NCBI GenBank assembly: GCA_946479825.1
Contig: CAMLHU010000089.1
Coordinates: 1-8,236, forward strand
From: an uncultured Gemmatimonadota bacterium
GTDB lineage: Bacteria > Gemmatimonadota > Gemmatimonadetes > Gemmatimonadales > GWC2-71-9
Length of the DNA stretch: 8,236 nucleotides
Direction: 5' to 3'
Shown here: positions 1 to 5,843 of the stretch, piece after piece
Numbering within the stretch: the stretch's first letter is position 1
Layout: each line of letters opens with the position of its first letter
The notes under the pieces: generated by a model
What the model was told of the DNA's origin: nothing
Seen by the model: only the letters and a program-made list of their open reading frames with translations
Database searches by the model: none
Translations under genes and position numbers: made by a program

Positions 1-37
1 GCCCTCCTGCGAACACCGTCGCCCGTCGCCCGCTGCC

Positions 38-178
38 CACCCGTCTCCCGTCTCACCTCTCCCGTCCCCTCTTCTTCTCCTCCTCCCCTCTTCCTCTCCT
101 CTTCTACTCCCCTCCCGTCTCCTCTCTCCCGGCTCCCGTCTCCTCTCTCCCATCCCCTCTCTTGCCCCGGCCCGCACA
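38..178. repeat. Polypyrimidine tract with 19-bp direct repeat
   Basis: The + strand is almost all C and T here. Positions 65-105 are an unbroken run of 41 pyrimidines, and only six purines occur between 65 and 161. Within it the 19-mer CTCCCGTCTCCTCTCTCCC occurs exactly twice, at 112-130 and 133-151 (21-bp period). A third copy at 45-63 matches at 17 of 19 positions. No coding frame is supported. Such a strand-biased tract could form triplex (H-DNA) or affect transcription; that is inference. It could equally be a slippage-prone spacer with no function. Apart from this tract, the promoter candidate and the ribosome binding site of the next gene, I see nothing in bases 1-223. Confidence 0.8.
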
Positions 179-190
179 CTTTCCTAGCTT
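162..190 (+). promoter_or_regulatory. Candidate sigma70-type promoter for the TPR gene
   Basis: TTGCCC at 162-167 (4 of 6 to the -35 consensus) and TAGCTT at 185-190 (3 of 6 to the -10 consensus) are separated by 17 bp, the preferred spacing. Transcription would begin near 197 and give a leader of about 27 bases containing AAGGAG at 209-214, nine bases before the ATG at 224. The boxes are weak matches, so spacing and position carry most of the weight. Confidence 0.35.
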
Positions 191-223
191 AGTCCTACAC
201 GCCCCGCCAAGGAGCGCCTGCCG

Positions 224-1342
224 ATGTCGGATCCGTTCATGAGTTCCGACGACTACGATGAACAGGCCCACCAGCTGTACAACGAAGGCAGGTACGATGA
301 CGCACTAGCGCTGCTCCGCGAAGGTCTCGCCCTCTATCCCAACGCCGTCGAACTCCACGTCGGCGTCGCCTATGCCCACCTCGCCCGCGAAGAGTTCGCC
401 TGGTCGCGGCGCGCCTTCGAGACCGCCACGGTCCTCGATCCCGACCACGAAGACGCCCTCGCCGGGTACGGCGAAGTGCTCCTCAAGTTCGGCGCGCACG
501 ACCTCGCCCTCGCCCAGTTCGAGCACATCCTCGCGCTCGGCTTCGAGGACGACCACGAGCTGATGCTGCAGATCGGCCGGGCGCTCTTCCGCGAGGGGCT
601 GATGCAGTCGGCCCACCGGTTCTTCGAGCTCGCCATCGGCGCGCAGCCCGACTCGCCGGAGGCCGCCGCCTGCGTGGGCTACGCCGCCCACCGCCTGGGG
701 CTCGACAGCCAGGCCATCTACTGGCTCCGGCGCGCGCTCGAGATCGACCAGGAGTTCGCCGAGGCGCGGATCTATCTCGCCAACATGCTGTACGACCGGG
801 GCGAGTCCGAGGCGGCGCTCCACCAGCTCGACCGCACCCGCGCCGACGACCACTTCGACGAGCTCGGCATCTGGCGCTACATCGAGCTCAAGAAGACGAT
901 CTACCGCCTCCCCGACGACGACCCGGAGCTCGCGCCCTGGCTCGCGCGACTGGGCGAGGTGGCGGGCGAGCCCGACGGCGTCGAGATGCTGCTGGCCGAG
1001 ATCGAGTCGCAGCAGCCCGACGGGACGGTGCGCGATCCGCACCAGCTCGAGCTCTTCGGCACCCTCCTCACCGAGCTGCAGGGGATGCAGAAGCGCCCCG
1101 GGACGAGCGAGGTCCACCAGGTGACGGGCCTCAACGGCCGGAGCTTCCGCGGCAGCTGGGACGAGATCCTCCTGCAGATGAAGGACGCCGACGGCGAGTG
1201 GTCCGGCGCGTCGCTGGCCGACTACATGGGCTCGGTGGCCCGCCGCGGCGCCACCGAGACCGGCGTGGTCATCCCCCTGACCGACGCGGAGGCCTTCATC
1301 CGCGGCAGCGCGGAAGCGGGAGTCCTGCGGATCGTCCACTGA
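224..1342 (+). CDS. Tetratricopeptide-repeat (TPR) protein
   Basis: A 372-residue soluble protein made mainly of TPR helical hairpins, which normally form a scaffold for protein-protein contacts. From about residue 9 to 200 there are five to six consecutive 34-residue units with the TPR pattern of small residues and aromatic positions, for example around the repeated 'A..LDPDHEDAL', 'AIGAQPDSPEAA' and 'ALEIDQEFAEA' turns. The middle (about 205-300) is charged and helical. The last ~65 residues, containing RSFRGSWDEILLQM and DAEAFIRGSAEAGVLRI, look like a separate compact domain that I cannot name. There is no signal peptide or membrane segment, so it is probably cytoplasmic. The ATG at 224 is preferred because AAGGAG lies nine bases upstream; an in-frame ATG at 239 lacks an equally placed site. 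The partner is unknown. A perfect hairpin follows the stop, so it is probably a single-gene transcript. Confidence 0.85.
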   Translation: MSDPFMSSDDYDEQAHQLYNEGRYDDALALLREGLALYPNAVELHVGVAYAHLAREEFAWSRRAFETATVLDPDHEDALAGYGEVLLKFGAHDLALAQFEHILALGFEDDHELMLQIGRALFREGLMQSAHRFFELAIGAQPDSPEAAACVGYAAHRLGLDSQAIYWLRRALEIDQEFAEARIYLANMLYDRGESEAALHQLDRTRADDHFDELGIWRYIELKKTIYRLPDDDPELAPWLARLGEVAGEPDGVEMLLAEIESQQPDGTVRDPHQLELFGTLLTELQGMQKRPGTSEVHQVTGLNGRSFRGSWDEILLQMKDADGEWSGASLADYMGSVARRGATETGVVIPLTDAEAFIRGSAEAGVLRIVH

Positions 1343-1367
1343 CCGCCGGACCGCTCCCCCTCCGCCG

Positions 1368-1391
1368 ACGGGCGCCCCACCGGGCGCCCGT
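1368..1391 (+). terminator. Intrinsic terminator-like hairpin after the TPR gene
   Basis: ACGGGCGCCC at 1368-1377 and GGGCGCCCGT at 1382-1391 are perfect reverse complements, giving a 10-bp GC-rich stem with a CACC loop. The 3' side runs into TTCCGTTT, an interrupted rather than clean T-run. The position, 26 bases after the TPR stop and 18 bases before the M16 start, fits a Rho-independent terminator. The weak T-run leaves efficiency uncertain. Confidence 0.65.
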
Positions 1392-1397
1392 TCCGTT

Positions 1398-1403
1398 TAC
1401 TAT
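1398..1403 (+). promoter_or_regulatory. Candidate -10 box of a leaderless M16 transcript
   Basis: TACTAT matches the TAnnnT core of a -10 element and ends six bases before the ATG at 1410. If used, the transcript would begin at or next to the A of the ATG. No Shine-Dalgarno-like sequence exists between the hairpin and the ATG, which supports leaderless translation. No -35 box is evident, since that region is the terminator stem. Confidence 0.35.
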
Positions 1404-1409
1404 CCGACC

Positions 1410-4067
1410 ATGAGCCGATCCGCCCCCGCCCCCGCCACTACGACCTGGACCGCCGGCGTCCGCCGCGAGGTCCTCCCCAACGGCCTCACCCTGCTGGTCC
1501 AGCGCGACGACAGCGCCCCCGTGGCCGCGGTCGTGACCCACGTCCGCGCCGGCTTCTTCGACGAGCCCGACGAATGGGTGTGGCTCTCGCACGTGCTCGA
1601 GCACATGTTCTTCAAGGGGACGCCGACCCGCGGCGTCGGGGCGATCGCCCGGGAGACCAAGGCGCTGGGCGGCTACCTCAACGCCAGCACCAGCTACGAC
1701 CGGACGCTCTACTACGCGGTGCTCCCCGCCCGGAACCTCCGCCAGGCGCTCGAGATCCAGGCCGACGCGCTCCAGCGCGCCACCCTCGACGCCGACGAGC
1801 TCGCCCGCGAGCTCCGGGTGATCATCGAGGAGGCGCGCCGCAAGCGCGACACCCCCTCGGCGGTCGCCGCCGAGACGGTGCACGAGCTGCTCTTCGACCG
1901 CCACCGCATCCGCCGCTGGCGGATCGGCGAGGAGACGGCGCTCGCGCAGTTCACCGCCGCGGACCTGCGCGGCTACTACCTCTCGCGGTATGCGCCGGAG
2001 CGGGTGATCGTCGCCGTGGTCGGCGCGCGCCCCGAAGAGGAGATGCTGGCCGCGGCGCGCGAGGCCTACGCCGCCTGGCCGGCCCGCCCCACCGACGTCC
2101 CCGCCGGACCGGTCGAGCCCCCCCGCACCGGCGTCCGCGCCCGCACCCTCCGCGCCGACGTGACCCAGGCCGACCTGGTCGTGGCGTGGCGCGGCGTGCC
2201 GCCGCTCGACCCGCAGGAGACGCCGCTCGACGTCGCCGCCGCGGTGCTGGCCGCCGGGCGCGGAAGCCGGCTCTACGGGCGGCTCCGTGAGCCGGGGATC
2301 GCGACGTCGGTCGGCGCCTGGCACTACGCCCAGGGCGATGTCGGCGTCTTCGCCATCCACGCCGACGGCGAGCCGGGGCGCACCGTCGCGATGCTCGACG
2401 GCATCGCCGCGGAAGTCCGCCGGCTTGGCGCCGAAGGGCCGTCCGAGGTCGAACTCGAACGCGCCGTGACCCTCCTGCGGGCGCGCTGGGCCCGGCAGTT
2501 CGAGTCATATGAAGGTCGCGCGTCGGCGCTCGCAGGCGCTGAGGCGCTGGGCGGGGTGCAGGTGCTGGAGGAGGAGTACCGCCGGCTGCTCACGGTGACC
2601 GCAGACGAGGTGCGGACCGCGGTGGCCGAGCGCCTGCAGGCGGACCGGGTGTCGGTGGTGGCGTCGCTCCCGCACGGCGGCGTGCCGGACGTGGACGTGC
2701 CGCGGGTGGAGGCGGCGTTCCTGTCACCGATCCCGTCCCGTCCCGCCGCCGCGCCCACGCCCGCGCGCCCGGCGCCGGCCGCGCGAGCTGCGACCGGCCG
2801 CGTCACCGCCGAGGTGCTCCACGTGCCCCTGGCCGGCGCGGACCTGCTGGTGCGCCGGAAGCGGGGGATCCCGCTGGTGTCGCTCGGGGTGTACGGCGCG
2901 CGGACGCAGTGGGAGACCCCGACCGACGCCGGCATCGCCGCGCTGGCCGTGCGGTCGGCGATCCGCGGGGCCGGTGGCCTCGACGCCGCGGCATTGGCGC
3001 TCGCGTGCGAACGCCTGGGCGGGTCGCTCGCTCCGGTCGCCTCGAGCGACTGGGTGGGGCTCGGCATCTCCGCCCTCGCGGAACGCGCCGGCGAGGCCGC
3101 GCTGCTCCTGCGCGACGCCTGGGCCGAGCCCGCCCTGCGCGACGCCGACGTGGAGACCGAGCGCGCGCTGCTCGAGGAGGAGGCCCGCCAGCAGGCCGAC
3201 GACATGTTCCGCTATCCGTTCCAGCTCGCCTTCCGCGCGGCGTTCGGCCCGCGCGGCTACGGGTTGCCGGTGGGCGGGTCGGTGGAGAGCGTGCGGGGGC
3301 TCACCGCTGCGGCGGTGCGCGAGTGGCACCACGAGATGGTGGCGGGGGTGCGGCCGATCGTCGTCGCCGTGGGCGACGTGGCGCCCGACCGGCTGGCCGG
3401 GGAGCTCGCCGCGGCGTTCGACCGGGGCGGGATCGCCGGGCGGCCCGACGTCCGCGAGGCGCTGGCCTGGGCCGGCGTCGCGACGCCCACGGTGGAGCGG
3501 CGGGACAAGCAGCAGTCGGCCTTCGCGATGGTCTTCCCCGGCCCCGCGCGGCGCGACGCCGACCGAGCCGCCGCCGAGGTCTGGGCCGCGGTGGCGAGCG
3601 GGCTCGGCGGGCGGCTGTTCGAGGCGCTGCGCGACCGGCGGTCGTTGGCGTACACCGTGCTCGCGACCGCGTGGCCCCGCGCCCGCGGCGGCGCGCTCGC
3701 GACCTACATCGCCACCTCGCCGGCGCGGGAGGAGGAAGCCCGCGAGCAGATGCTGGTCGAGCTGGCCCGCTTCACCGAGGCGCCGCCCTCCGGGCGGGAG
3801 CTCGACCAGGCGCGGAACTACCTCGCCGGGCAGGCGGAGGTGGCGCGGCAGAGCGCGGGCGCGGTACTGGCGGAGATCGTCGAGGCGTGGTTCGCGGGGC
3901 GGGGGCTCGGCGACCTGGCCGACCCGGGGGCCGAGTATCGGGCGGTGACCGGCGAGCAGGTGCTCGAGGTGGCGCGCCGGTATCTCGATCCGGCGCGGCG
4001 GGGCGAAGGGGTGGTGCGGGGGGTGACCGCGCTGGCGGCGGCCGCTACAGCGTCAGCCGCCGGGTGA
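1410..4067 (+). CDS. Two-domain M16 family zinc metallopeptidase
   Basis: An 885-residue protein holding both halves of an M16 (pitrilysin / mitochondrial processing peptidase) peptidase in one chain; two such halves close around the substrate peptide. The N-terminal half carries the inverted zinc motif HVLEH at 61-65 (His61, Glu64, His65) followed by MFFKGT, and the third ligand is Glu140 or Glu141, about 76 residues on, as in the family. A Pro/Ala-rich linker spans about 440-465. The C-terminal half has no zinc site but keeps the substrate-binding motif GGRLFEALRDRRSLAY at 733-748, with Arg741 and Tyr748 spaced as the Arg/Tyr pair of pitrilysin. Family members degrade small peptides or process precursors. 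No signal peptide is visible, so it is probably cytoplasmic, whereas many bacterial fused M16 proteins are exported. The start is the first ATG after the hairpin. Its 3' end overlaps the convergent gene by 23 bases. Confidence 0.93.
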   Translation: MSRSAPAPATTTWTAGVRREVLPNGLTLLVQRDDSAPVAAVVTHVRAGFFDEPDEWVWLSHVLEHMFFKGTPTRGVGAIARETKALGGYLNASTSYDRTLYYAVLPARNLRQALEIQADALQRATLDADELARELRVIIEEARRKRDTPSAVAAETVHELLFDRHRIRRWRIGEETALAQFTAADLRGYYLSRYAPERVIVAVVGARPEEEMLAAAREAYAAWPARPTDVPAGPVEPPRTGVRARTLRADVTQADLVVAWRGVPPLDPQETPLDVAAAVLAAGRGSRLYGRLREPGIATSVGAWHYAQGDVGVFAIHADGEPGRTVAMLDGIAAEVRRLGAEGPSEVELERAVTLLRARWARQFESYEGRASALAGAEALGGVQVLEEEYRRLLTVTADEVRTAVAERLQADRVSVVASLPHGGVPDVDVPRVEAAFLSPIPSRPAAAPTPARPAPAARAATGRVTAEVLHVPLAGADLLVRRKRGIPLVSLGVYGARTQWETPTDAGIAALAVRSAIRGAGGLDAAALALACERLGGSLAPVASSDWVGLGISALAERAGEAALLLRDAWAEPALRDADVETERALLEEEARQQADDMFRYPFQLAFRAAFGPRGYGLPVGGSVESVRGLTAAAVREWHHEMVAGVRPIVVAVGDVAPDRLAGELAAAFDRGGIAGRPDVREALAWAGVATPTVERRDKQQSAFAMVFPGPARRDADRAAAEVWAAVASGLGGRLFEALRDRRSLAYTVLATAWPRARGGALATYIATSPAREEEAREQMLVELARFTEAPPSGRELDQARNYLAGQAEVARQSAGAVLAEIVEAWFAGRGLGDLADPGAEYRAVTGEQVLEVARRYLDPARRGEGVVRGVTALAAAATASAAG

Positions 4068-4350
4068 TGATCTCGACCGCCCGCTGCGGAGTGGCGGGGG
4101 CGGGGACCACGAGGTCGAGAACGGCGCGCCCCTCGTCGGGGATGGTGTGGAGCGCCAGGTGACCGCCGTGGCCGACCAGCACCACCGCCACGCCGCGGGG
4201 GCCCGAGCGCGCCACCGGCGGCCCGTGCCCCAGCAGGCCGACCCCGCAGGCCCCGGCGATTACCAGGCCCGCGAGCGCGTCTGGGTCGGCGAGCTTGGGC
4301 CCGCCCAGCGCGGTGAGTTCGGTGTGGTGGTGGACGAAGGAGGCCGGCAT
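4045..4350 (-). CDS. S-adenosylmethionine decarboxylase-like protein, catalytic residues lost
   Basis: A 101-residue protein resembling prokaryotic AdoMet decarboxylase (SpeD/SpeH), the pyruvoyl enzyme that makes the aminopropyl donor for spermidine. The core 'GVAVVLVGHGGHLALHTIPDEG' region (53-74, shown in part: HLALHTIPDEG) matches the family's ESHLTIHTWPEYG block without gaps. By the Thermotoga maritima numbering (recalled from memory) residue 63, the serine that self-cleaves to pyruvoyl, is Gly; Glu62 is Gly; Ser55 is Ala; Cys83 is Pro; the catalytic His68 remains. His7 and Glu11 also align, inside an HHH stretch at 7-9. It should be unable to form the cofactor, so I infer a pseudoenzyme with a binding or regulatory role. 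The ATG at 4350 lies 26 bases after the cyclic-nucleotide-binding gene, suggesting one transcript; the ribosome binding site is weak. The family call is fairly good, the function unknown. Confidence 0.7.
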   Translation of the reverse strand: MPASFVHHHTELTALGGPKLADPDALAGLVIAGACGVGLLGHGPPVARSGPRGVAVVLVGHGGHLALHTIPDEGRAVLDLVVPAPATPQRAVEIITRRLTL

Positions 4351-4376
4351 CGGGGGACGGCGGCGGGGCCGGCGGC

Positions 4377-4841
4377 CTAGAACATCGACATCGCGAGCAG
4401 CGACCGCAGGTTGTCGTTGGTCGCGCGGAGCCGGGCGGAGAGCAGGCGGGTCACCGCCCAGAGCACCTTGTAGGCGATGTCGCGGTTGAAGTCGAGCAGG
4501 AGCTCGAACTCCGGCCGGGTGATGGTGAGCAGGGTGCAGGGCGAGTGGGCGATCGCGTCGGTGGAGCGCTCCGAGCGGTCGAACACCGACATCTCGCCGA
4601 AGCAGGCGCCGGTGGGGAGCACCGCGAGGGCCTCTTCGCCGGCACCCGGCACCGTGCGGCTGATCCGCACCTCGCCCGCGCCGATGACGAAGAGCCGGTT
4701 GCCCGGCTCGCCCTCTTTGAAGATGGACGCCCCGGCGTTGTACTTTTGTTCCTTGCAGATCTCGGCGACGCGCGCGAGCTCCCCGTCGTCCAGGTCGGCG
4801 AAGATCGCGGTCTTCCTGAGCAGTTCGATGTGCGTCGCCAC
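4377..4841 (-). CDS. Single-domain cyclic nucleotide-binding protein
   Basis: A 154-residue protein consisting of one Crp/PKA-type cyclic nucleotide-binding beta-roll followed by a C-terminal helix. The N-terminal helices (LLRKTAIFADLDDGELARVA) and the beta-roll 'FKEGEPGNRLFVIGAGEVRI' lead to the phosphate-binding cassette FGEMSVFDRSERSTDA at 81-96, which keeps Gly82, Glu83 and the Arg92-Ser93 pair that contact the ribose-phosphate, so ligand binding looks intact. Unlike CRP or FNR (over 200 residues) it has no helix-turn-helix, so it should not bind DNA itself; it may instead pass a cyclic-nucleotide signal to a partner protein. The start is GTG (the - strand codon at 4839-4841), with AGGG six bases upstream. 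It is divergent from the CDP-alcohol phosphatidyltransferase across 23 bp and precedes the AdoMet decarboxylase-like gene by 26 bases. The specific nucleotide and partner cannot be read from the sequence. Confidence 0.88.
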   Translation of the reverse strand: MATHIELLRKTAIFADLDDGELARVAEICKEQKYNAGASIFKEGEPGNRLFVIGAGEVRISRTVPGAGEEALAVLPTGACFGEMSVFDRSERSTDAIAHSPCTLLTITRPEFELLLDFNRDIAYKVLWAVTRLLSARLRATNDNLRSLLAMSMF

Positions 4842-4860
4842 GGCAGGCCCTGCCTCGAGG
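4842..4860. promoter_or_regulatory. Paired palindromes in the divergent intergenic gap
   Basis: Only 23 bp separate two divergent GTG starts. They hold GGCAGG-C-CCTGCC at 4842-4854 (perfect 6-bp inverted repeat around one base) and, overlapping its last two bases, the 8-bp palindrome CCTCGAGG at 4853-4860. GAGG of the latter (4857-4860) may also be the ribosome binding site for the + strand gene. An operator is possible, but in such GC-rich DNA short palindromes arise easily. Confidence 0.35.
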
Positions 4861-4864
4861 ACGG

Positions 4865-5419
4865 GTGACCGAAACTAGTCCGAGCCCGGAACCCCGGCAA
4901 GAGCGCGCGTCGGTCGGCCCCGCGGACCTCCTCACCGTGGCGCGCCTGCCGCTGGCCGCGGCGTTCGTCGCGGTCCCGGGCGCCGCCGCCCGGCTCGCCA
5001 TCCTCGCCACCGCCGCCCTCACCGACATGGTGGACGGCTGGCTGGCCCGCCGCACCGGCGGGTCGCGCTTCGGGTCGGTGCTCGATCCGGTGGCCGACAA
5101 GCTCTTCATGGCCGCCGCCTTCGGCGTCGTGCTCGCCAGCGGACGGCTCGCCTGGTACGAGGTGGTCGCGGCGCTCATCCGCGACCTCGTCGCCACGGCC
5201 GCCTTCCTCTATACCGCGCTCTTCGACCGGCCGTCGGCCATCCCCGCCCGGCTCGGCGGCAAGGCGGTCACCGTCCTGCAGGTCCTCACGCTGGTCGCGT
5301 TCATCGCCGACTCGCGCCTGCTCCAGCCGCTCACCTGGGCCACGGGCGCCGTGGCCCTCTACGCCATCTACGACTACGCCCGCGCGGCGCCGCTCGACCG
5401 GCGACCGCTCGGCGCCTGA
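4865..5419 (+). CDS. CDP-alcohol phosphatidyltransferase, PgsA-like
   Basis: A 184-residue integral membrane enzyme of phospholipid synthesis that moves a phosphatidyl group from CDP-diacylglycerol to an alcohol. The complete family motif D-x2-DG-x2-AR-x7-G-x3-D-x3-D is present: Asp54, Asp57-Gly58, Ala61-Arg62, Gly70, Asp74 and Asp78; these residues bind the metal ions and the CDP group. About five to six hydrophobic helices surround it, beginning at DLLTVARLPLAAAFV, the usual start of PgsA-type proteins. Length matches phosphatidylglycerolphosphate synthase, the likeliest identity, but acceptor specificity (glycerol phosphate, inositol phosphate or other) cannot be decided. The GTG at 4865 gives a polar N-terminus of about 20 residues; AGG lies four bases upstream, a tight spacing. 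The OsmC-like gene follows after 13 bases, so the two are likely cotranscribed. Confidence 0.88.
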   Translation: MTETSPSPEPRQERASVGPADLLTVARLPLAAAFVAVPGAAARLAILATAALTDMVDGWLARRTGGSRFGSVLDPVADKLFMAAAFGVVLASGRLAWYEVVAALIRDLVATAAFLYTALFDRPSAIPARLGGKAVTVLQVLTLVAFIADSRLLQPLTWATGAVALYAIYDYARAAPLDRRPLGA

Positions 5420-5432
5420 CCGGAGAACCCCG

Positions 5433-5843
5433 ATGCCGCAGGAGATCAAGCACGTCACCCTCGACTGGCTGGGCGACCTCCGCTTCGCCGGCGGGGAGCC
5501 GAACGGCCCGAAGAGCTTCCTCGACGGCGACAACGCGTCCGCGCCGGGCCCGATGCTCACCCTGCTCCTCGCCGCGGCGGGCTGCACCGCGAGCGACGTG
5601 GTCGTCGTGCTCCGGAAGAAGCGGGTCGAGCTCACCAAGCTCGCGGTGGAGGTGGCCGGGACCCGGCGCGAGGCCGAGCCCCGCCGGTACGTCGCCATCC
5701 ACCTCACCTACCGGATGGCGGGCGCCGGGCTCGACGAGACCAAGGCGCGCCACGCGATCGACCTCTCGATCGAGAAGTACTGCTCGGTGCTGCACTCGCT
5801 CGCGGGGGACATCGCGGTCACCTATGACCTGCGGCTGGACTAG
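5433..5843 (+). CDS. OsmC family protein (thiol peroxidase-like)
   Basis: A 136-residue cytoplasmic protein of the OsmC/Ohr fold, closest in look to the YhfA-type branch. OsmC and Ohr proteins reduce organic hydroperoxides with two cysteines. Both are here: Cys51 in LLAAAGCTASDVV, at the start of the central helix, and Cys117 in IEKYCSVLHSL, a spacing of 66 residues as in the family. The N-terminal strands (VTLDWLGDLRFAG) and the 'GPMLTLLLAAAGC' stretch are typical. Length is normal. The ATG at 5433 is preceded by CGGAGA at 5421-5426. Physiological substrate is uncertain, because YhfA-like members are poorly characterised compared with Ohr. It lies 13 bases after the phosphatidyltransferase gene and its end overlaps the next gene by 20 bases, indicating a three-gene row. 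Confidence 0.9.
   Translation: MPQEIKHVTLDWLGDLRFAGGEPNGPKSFLDGDNASAPGPMLTLLLAAAGCTASDVVVVLRKKRVELTKLAVEVAGTRREAEPRRYVAIHLTYRMAGAGLDETKARHAIDLSIEKYCSVLHSLAGDIAVTYDLRLD

Noticed and set aside
65..178. Possible CRISPR or tandem-repeat array in the pyrimidine tract
   Set aside because: Only two exact copies separated by two bases and one degenerate copy; no unique spacers and no cas genes nearby.
305..1339. 344-residue open frame antisense to the TPR gene
   Set aside because: Composition is Gly/Ala/Arg/Val-rich with no domain; it mirrors a well-supported TPR gene and is expected in high-GC DNA where stops are rare.
1296..2360. 354-residue antisense open frame over the M16 gene start
   Set aside because: Low-complexity Gly/Ala/Arg reading of the opposite strand of a clear M16 domain, crossing a terminator hairpin; no ribosome binding site.
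2909..4162. 417-residue + strand frame inside the M16 gene
   Set aside because: Arg/Gly/Ala-rich out-of-frame reading of the second M16 domain; no recognisable motif.
4045..5196. A single 383-residue - strand protein extending the AdoMet decarboxylase-like gene upstream
   Set aside because: The upstream part is an out-of-frame reading across the cyclic-nucleotide-binding gene and the antisense of the phosphatidyltransferase gene; the family match begins just after the ATG at 4350.
4451..5707. 418-residue antisense open frame over the phosphatidyltransferase and OsmC genes
   Set aside because: It is the opposite strand of two genes with intact catalytic motifs and crosses a divergent start region.
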